Below, one piece after another: positions 26,574-28,327 of a DNA stretch of 28,327 nucleotides. The notes beneath the pieces are model-generated. The model did no database searches, was not told the origin of the DNA, and was given only the letters and a program-made list of their open reading frames with translations. Each line of letters opens with the position of its first letter. The first letter of the stretch is position 1. This DNA is from Rhodobacterales bacterium UBA5972 (GTDB lineage: Bacteria; Pseudomonadota; Alphaproteobacteria; Rhodobacterales; Rhodobacteraceae): contig DJBQ01000005.1 of the NCBI GenBank assembly GCA_002430125.1, forward strand, positions 1 to 28,327, given 5' to 3'. The position numbers and the translations under genes were made by a program.

Positions 26574-27494
26574 ATGAGAAAAAGCGCGCATTATCGGCGT
26601 TGTAACTGGCTTAATGAAAACATGTTTCAACTCCAAACGGTTCTCGAGGAAGCACTTGATCTTGGAGGTGAGTTTGGCCTTCCAACGTTTAATTTGAGTG
26701 ATGACGTTGAATGTGTTGTGGCACGTCAGATCGAGGTAAACGGACGATTATTTCTAAATATGGTATCTTTCGAGCATGGTGCCGGAGCAGCAGTAATCCC
26801 AGCCCTAGGAGGGGCAGAAGCTGTAGATACTGACGAAATCGAACCGCCAGCAGGAATGGAGTATGTTCAGGCACAGTTGCTTTGCTTAGTCGAAGGAAAC
26901 AACGTCATATGGACTACCCACAATTCACCAATTCGCGAAGGTTCAGTTGCTCATTTTCTGAGACAGTTGCTTGCCGAGCATCATAATCAAGATGAGGCGG
27001 CTAACTTTGTACTTAAGGCCGATCTCAATGTTGAGCAATTGAATGTTGCGTTTGAGGAGGGAATTGAGGAAATTGACTTAAAATTGGGTGGATTTAGGAG
27101 CTCACTTGAAGAAGCATTCGGAATTGACCCTGTTGGCGGTGATGGATTTGCTTCACATTTGCGGTCATTTCTCCGTGGGCGACCAACCGTTGAAGAAATG
27201 CAGGCTGCCGCAGAAGTGGAGATGAAAGTCGTTTTGCGACCTGGTAAGTCGTGGAAGAAAGAGAACGTTAAGGAATTCCTATCTGTAATAGGTAAAGGAA
27301 TATACGAAGAGCGAGACGAGCTAGATGAAGGTTTCGCAATAGTCACAAAAAGTGGTCTTAGGCTAACACGGGACAAGCTTACAATTCATAAGCCCTTCTC
27401 TGTGGATGGGAACAAACGCTTAGTAGATCCATTTCAAGTTCGTGACAGGTTGGATGAAATCTTGACGCAATTGATCGCAGACGGCGTGGTGTGA
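26574..27494 (+). CDS. Soluble protein of unknown function, first gene of an AT-rich pair
   Basis: A 306-residue protein I do not recognise. No signal peptide or membrane segment is visible, so it is probably cytosolic. The N-terminal half (residues 1-120) reads as mixed alpha/beta, with strands such as EVNGRLFLNMVSFEHG and a buried strand LLCLVEGNNVIWTTHNSPIREGS. The middle (about 150-230) is acidic and probably helical (VEQLNVAFEEGIEEIDLKLGG). The end has basic and acidic helices around SWKKENVKEFLSVIGKGIYEERDELDE, then a strand-rich tail. ATG 26574 has GGAG six bases upstream. Base and codon use are clearly AT-richer than the flanking genes, a sign of transfer. The membrane-protein gene follows after 21 bases, so the two are probably one unit. 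Function unknown; a defence role is only a guess from architecture. Confidence 0.8.
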   Translation: MRKSAHYRRCNWLNENMFQLQTVLEEALDLGGEFGLPTFNLSDDVECVVARQIEVNGRLFLNMVSFEHGAGAAVIPALGGAEAVDTDEIEPPAGMEYVQAQLLCLVEGNNVIWTTHNSPIREGSVAHFLRQLLAEHHNQDEAANFVLKADLNVEQLNVAFEEGIEEIDLKLGGFRSSLEEAFGIDPVGGDGFASHLRSFLRGRPTVEEMQAAAEVEMKVVLRPGKSWKKENVKEFLSVIGKGIYEERDELDEGFAIVTKSGLRLTRDKLTIHKPFSVDGNKRLVDPFQVRDRLDEILTQLIADGVV

Positions 27495-27515
27495 AGTTGA
27501 AAAAGGAAAGTGTTG

Positions 27516-27998
27516 ATGCCCCTAAGACCAAAAGTAACTTTATCGAGAAGTGCATTTGTGGTTGTTTCGATAGCTGTTTCTTTAGCGGTTGGGTGCTTTG
27601 CAGGTGAGCCTCTACGCCTTTCAGAGAAGCCGTCTGAATATATAGGACTTCTGTTTTCAATGTTGGCCGCCGCGATTTTTGCCGTAGTGTCGATTATCGG
27701 GGACCCTAGCATGTTGCTTCCAGGAAATCGACGACTTGCTTGGGAGAGTGCAGTTTCAATTCAAACAGACATTCAACGCCTCAATGTGGTTTTCTTTTTT
27801 CAGTTGTTGACGTTGTTTCTTTTGGTGGTGACTGAGTTGGTTGAGTTCATGAAATATGAAAGGTTCTATTGGACCTTCAATTTCTTGGGAGGACTTTCAT
27901 CCTTTAGTTTCATAATGTCACTATCGTTGCCGTTCGAGTTGGGCAAACTCCAACGCGAACGACTAAATGCTGAAATAAAAAGTAGAAAGAATTCTTAA
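27516..27998 (+). CDS. Four-helix membrane protein of unknown function, second gene of the AT-rich pair
   Basis: A 160-residue integral membrane protein I cannot place in a family. Four hydrophobic segments are visible: about residues 12-30 (FVVVSIAVSLAVGCFAG), 42-62 (IGLLFSMLAAAIFAVVSIIG), 87-110 (LNVVFFFQLLTLFLLVVTEL) and 120-142 (YWTFNFLGGLSSFSFIMSLSL). A charged cytosolic tail (KLQRERLNAEIKSRKNS) follows. A GTG at 27510 is open in frame, but AAGGA at 27503-27507 is properly spaced only for ATG 27516. The composition is AT-rich like its partner. It ends four bases from the stop codon of the convergent ettA, which fits insertion of the pair beside that gene. A membrane effector or sensor partner of the upstream protein is a reasonable inference, not shown. 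Confidence 0.8.
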   Translation: MPLRPKVTLSRSAFVVVSIAVSLAVGCFAGEPLRLSEKPSEYIGLLFSMLAAAIFAVVSIIGDPSMLLPGNRRLAWESAVSIQTDIQRLNVVFFFQLLTLFLLVVTELVEFMKYERFYWTFNFLGGLSSFSFIMSLSLPFELGKLQRERLNAEIKSRKNS

Positions 27999-28002
27999 CC
28001 TC

Positions 28003-28311
28003 TCACCTCGTAAATTTCTGATACTTCACCCGTTTCGGCGTCAACGCATCCGGCCCCAGGCGGCGTACTTTGTCGGCCTCATAGTCCTCGAAGTTGCCCT
28101 CGAACCACTCGACGTGGGAGTTGCCCTCAAAGGCTAAGATATGGGTGCAGATGCGGTCAAGGAAAAACCGGTCGTGGGAAATCACTACGGCGCAGCCGGC
28201 GAAGTCTACCAGGGCGTCTTCTAGCGCGCGCAGGGTTTCTACGTCCAGATCGTTGGTGGGTTCATCGAGCAGCAACACGTTGCCGCCTTCGCGCAGCAGT
28301 TTGGCCAAATG
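28003..28311 (-). CDS. ettA: ABC-F translation factor EttA, C-terminal part (cut by right edge)
   Basis: C-terminal 102 residues of the energy-dependent translational throttle A, an ABC-F protein acting at the ribosomal E site. Visible are the Walker B stretch [24 protein letters not shown], the H-loop [22 protein letters not shown], and the EttA-type tail [33 protein letters not shown]. The tail distinguishes EttA from Uup and YheS. Translation is normal up to the His codon at 28309-28311, which belongs to the expected RVHLAKLL stretch. Beyond that the sequence is adapter, so the gene is truncated by the assembly, not by mutation. Confidence 0.94.
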   Translation of the reverse strand, partial: HLAKLLREGGNVLLLDEPTNDLDVETLRALEDALVDFAGCAVVISHDRFFLDRICTHILAFEGNSHVEWFEGNFEDYEADKVRRLGPDALTPKRVKYQKFTR

Positions 28312-28327
28312 AGATCGGAAGAGCGTC
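28312..28327. other. Illumina adapter read-through at the contig end (artefact)
   Basis: The final 16 bases, AGATCGGAAGAGCGTC, equal the start of the standard Illumina TruSeq adapter. The EttA reading frame is sensible up to 28311. At 28312 the residue expected before His-Leu-Ala-Lys (valine) is replaced by serine encoded by adapter bases. These bases are not genomic. Confidence 0.95.

Noticed and set aside
26574..27998. Assignment of the island pair to the Kiwa defence system
   Set aside because: The layout is similar, but I see no sequence features of KwaA or the DUF4868 domain, so naming it would be unsupported.

Overview
The window is a chromosomal segment of an alphaproteobacterium, most likely Rhodobacterales (Roseobacter/Paracoccus-like). 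The evidence is an aa3-type cytochrome oxidase cluster in the order ctaC-ctaB-small ORF-ctaG-ctaE-surf1 with subunit I missing, a neighbouring tldD, the dprA/topA neighbourhood, a short GltX, a bdhA-type dehydrogenase and high GC throughout. All assignments come from reading the sequence; no database was searched.

Layout. 1-3.7 kb: the 5' part of topA (minus, cut by the left edge), a small secreted hypothetical, a CarF/TMEM189-type lipid desaturase, and dprA (minus). 3.8-5.3 kb: tldD (minus). 5.4-9.7 kb: the cytochrome c oxidase subunit and assembly operon (subunit II, haem O synthase, a small membrane protein, the Cox11 copper chaperone, subunit III, Surf1). 9.7-12.9 kb: thrC, an M16 peptidase and a RimJ-type acetyltransferase, with start and stop codons overlapping. 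12.9-13.45 kb: a decayed stretch holding the 3' remnant of a metallo-beta-lactamase-fold hydrolase. 13.4-18.4 kb: a GlcD-type FAD oxidase, a YiiX-like papain-fold hydrolase, a VOC protein (minus), gltX and a gamma-glutamylcyclotransferase (minus). 18.4-23.3 kb: the glycine cleavage operon gcvT-gcvH-gcvP behind a tandem glycine riboswitch. 23.3-26 kb: thioredoxin 2, a patatin-like phospholipase and a 3-hydroxybutyrate dehydrogenase.

26-28 kb is different. A 600-base gene-free stretch with strong inverted repeats leads into an AT-rich island of about 1.6 kb. It holds two co-directional genes I cannot place in a family: a soluble ~306-residue protein and a four-helix membrane protein. They end 4 bases before the stop codon of ettA (minus, cut by the right edge). 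This pair is the best candidate for an undescribed system, possibly a defence-type cytosolic/membrane pair, but the function is inferred only from context and architecture.

The last 16 bases of the window are identical to an Illumina adapter, and the conserved EttA reading breaks exactly where they begin. The window therefore looks like a whole assembly contig with an untrimmed end.
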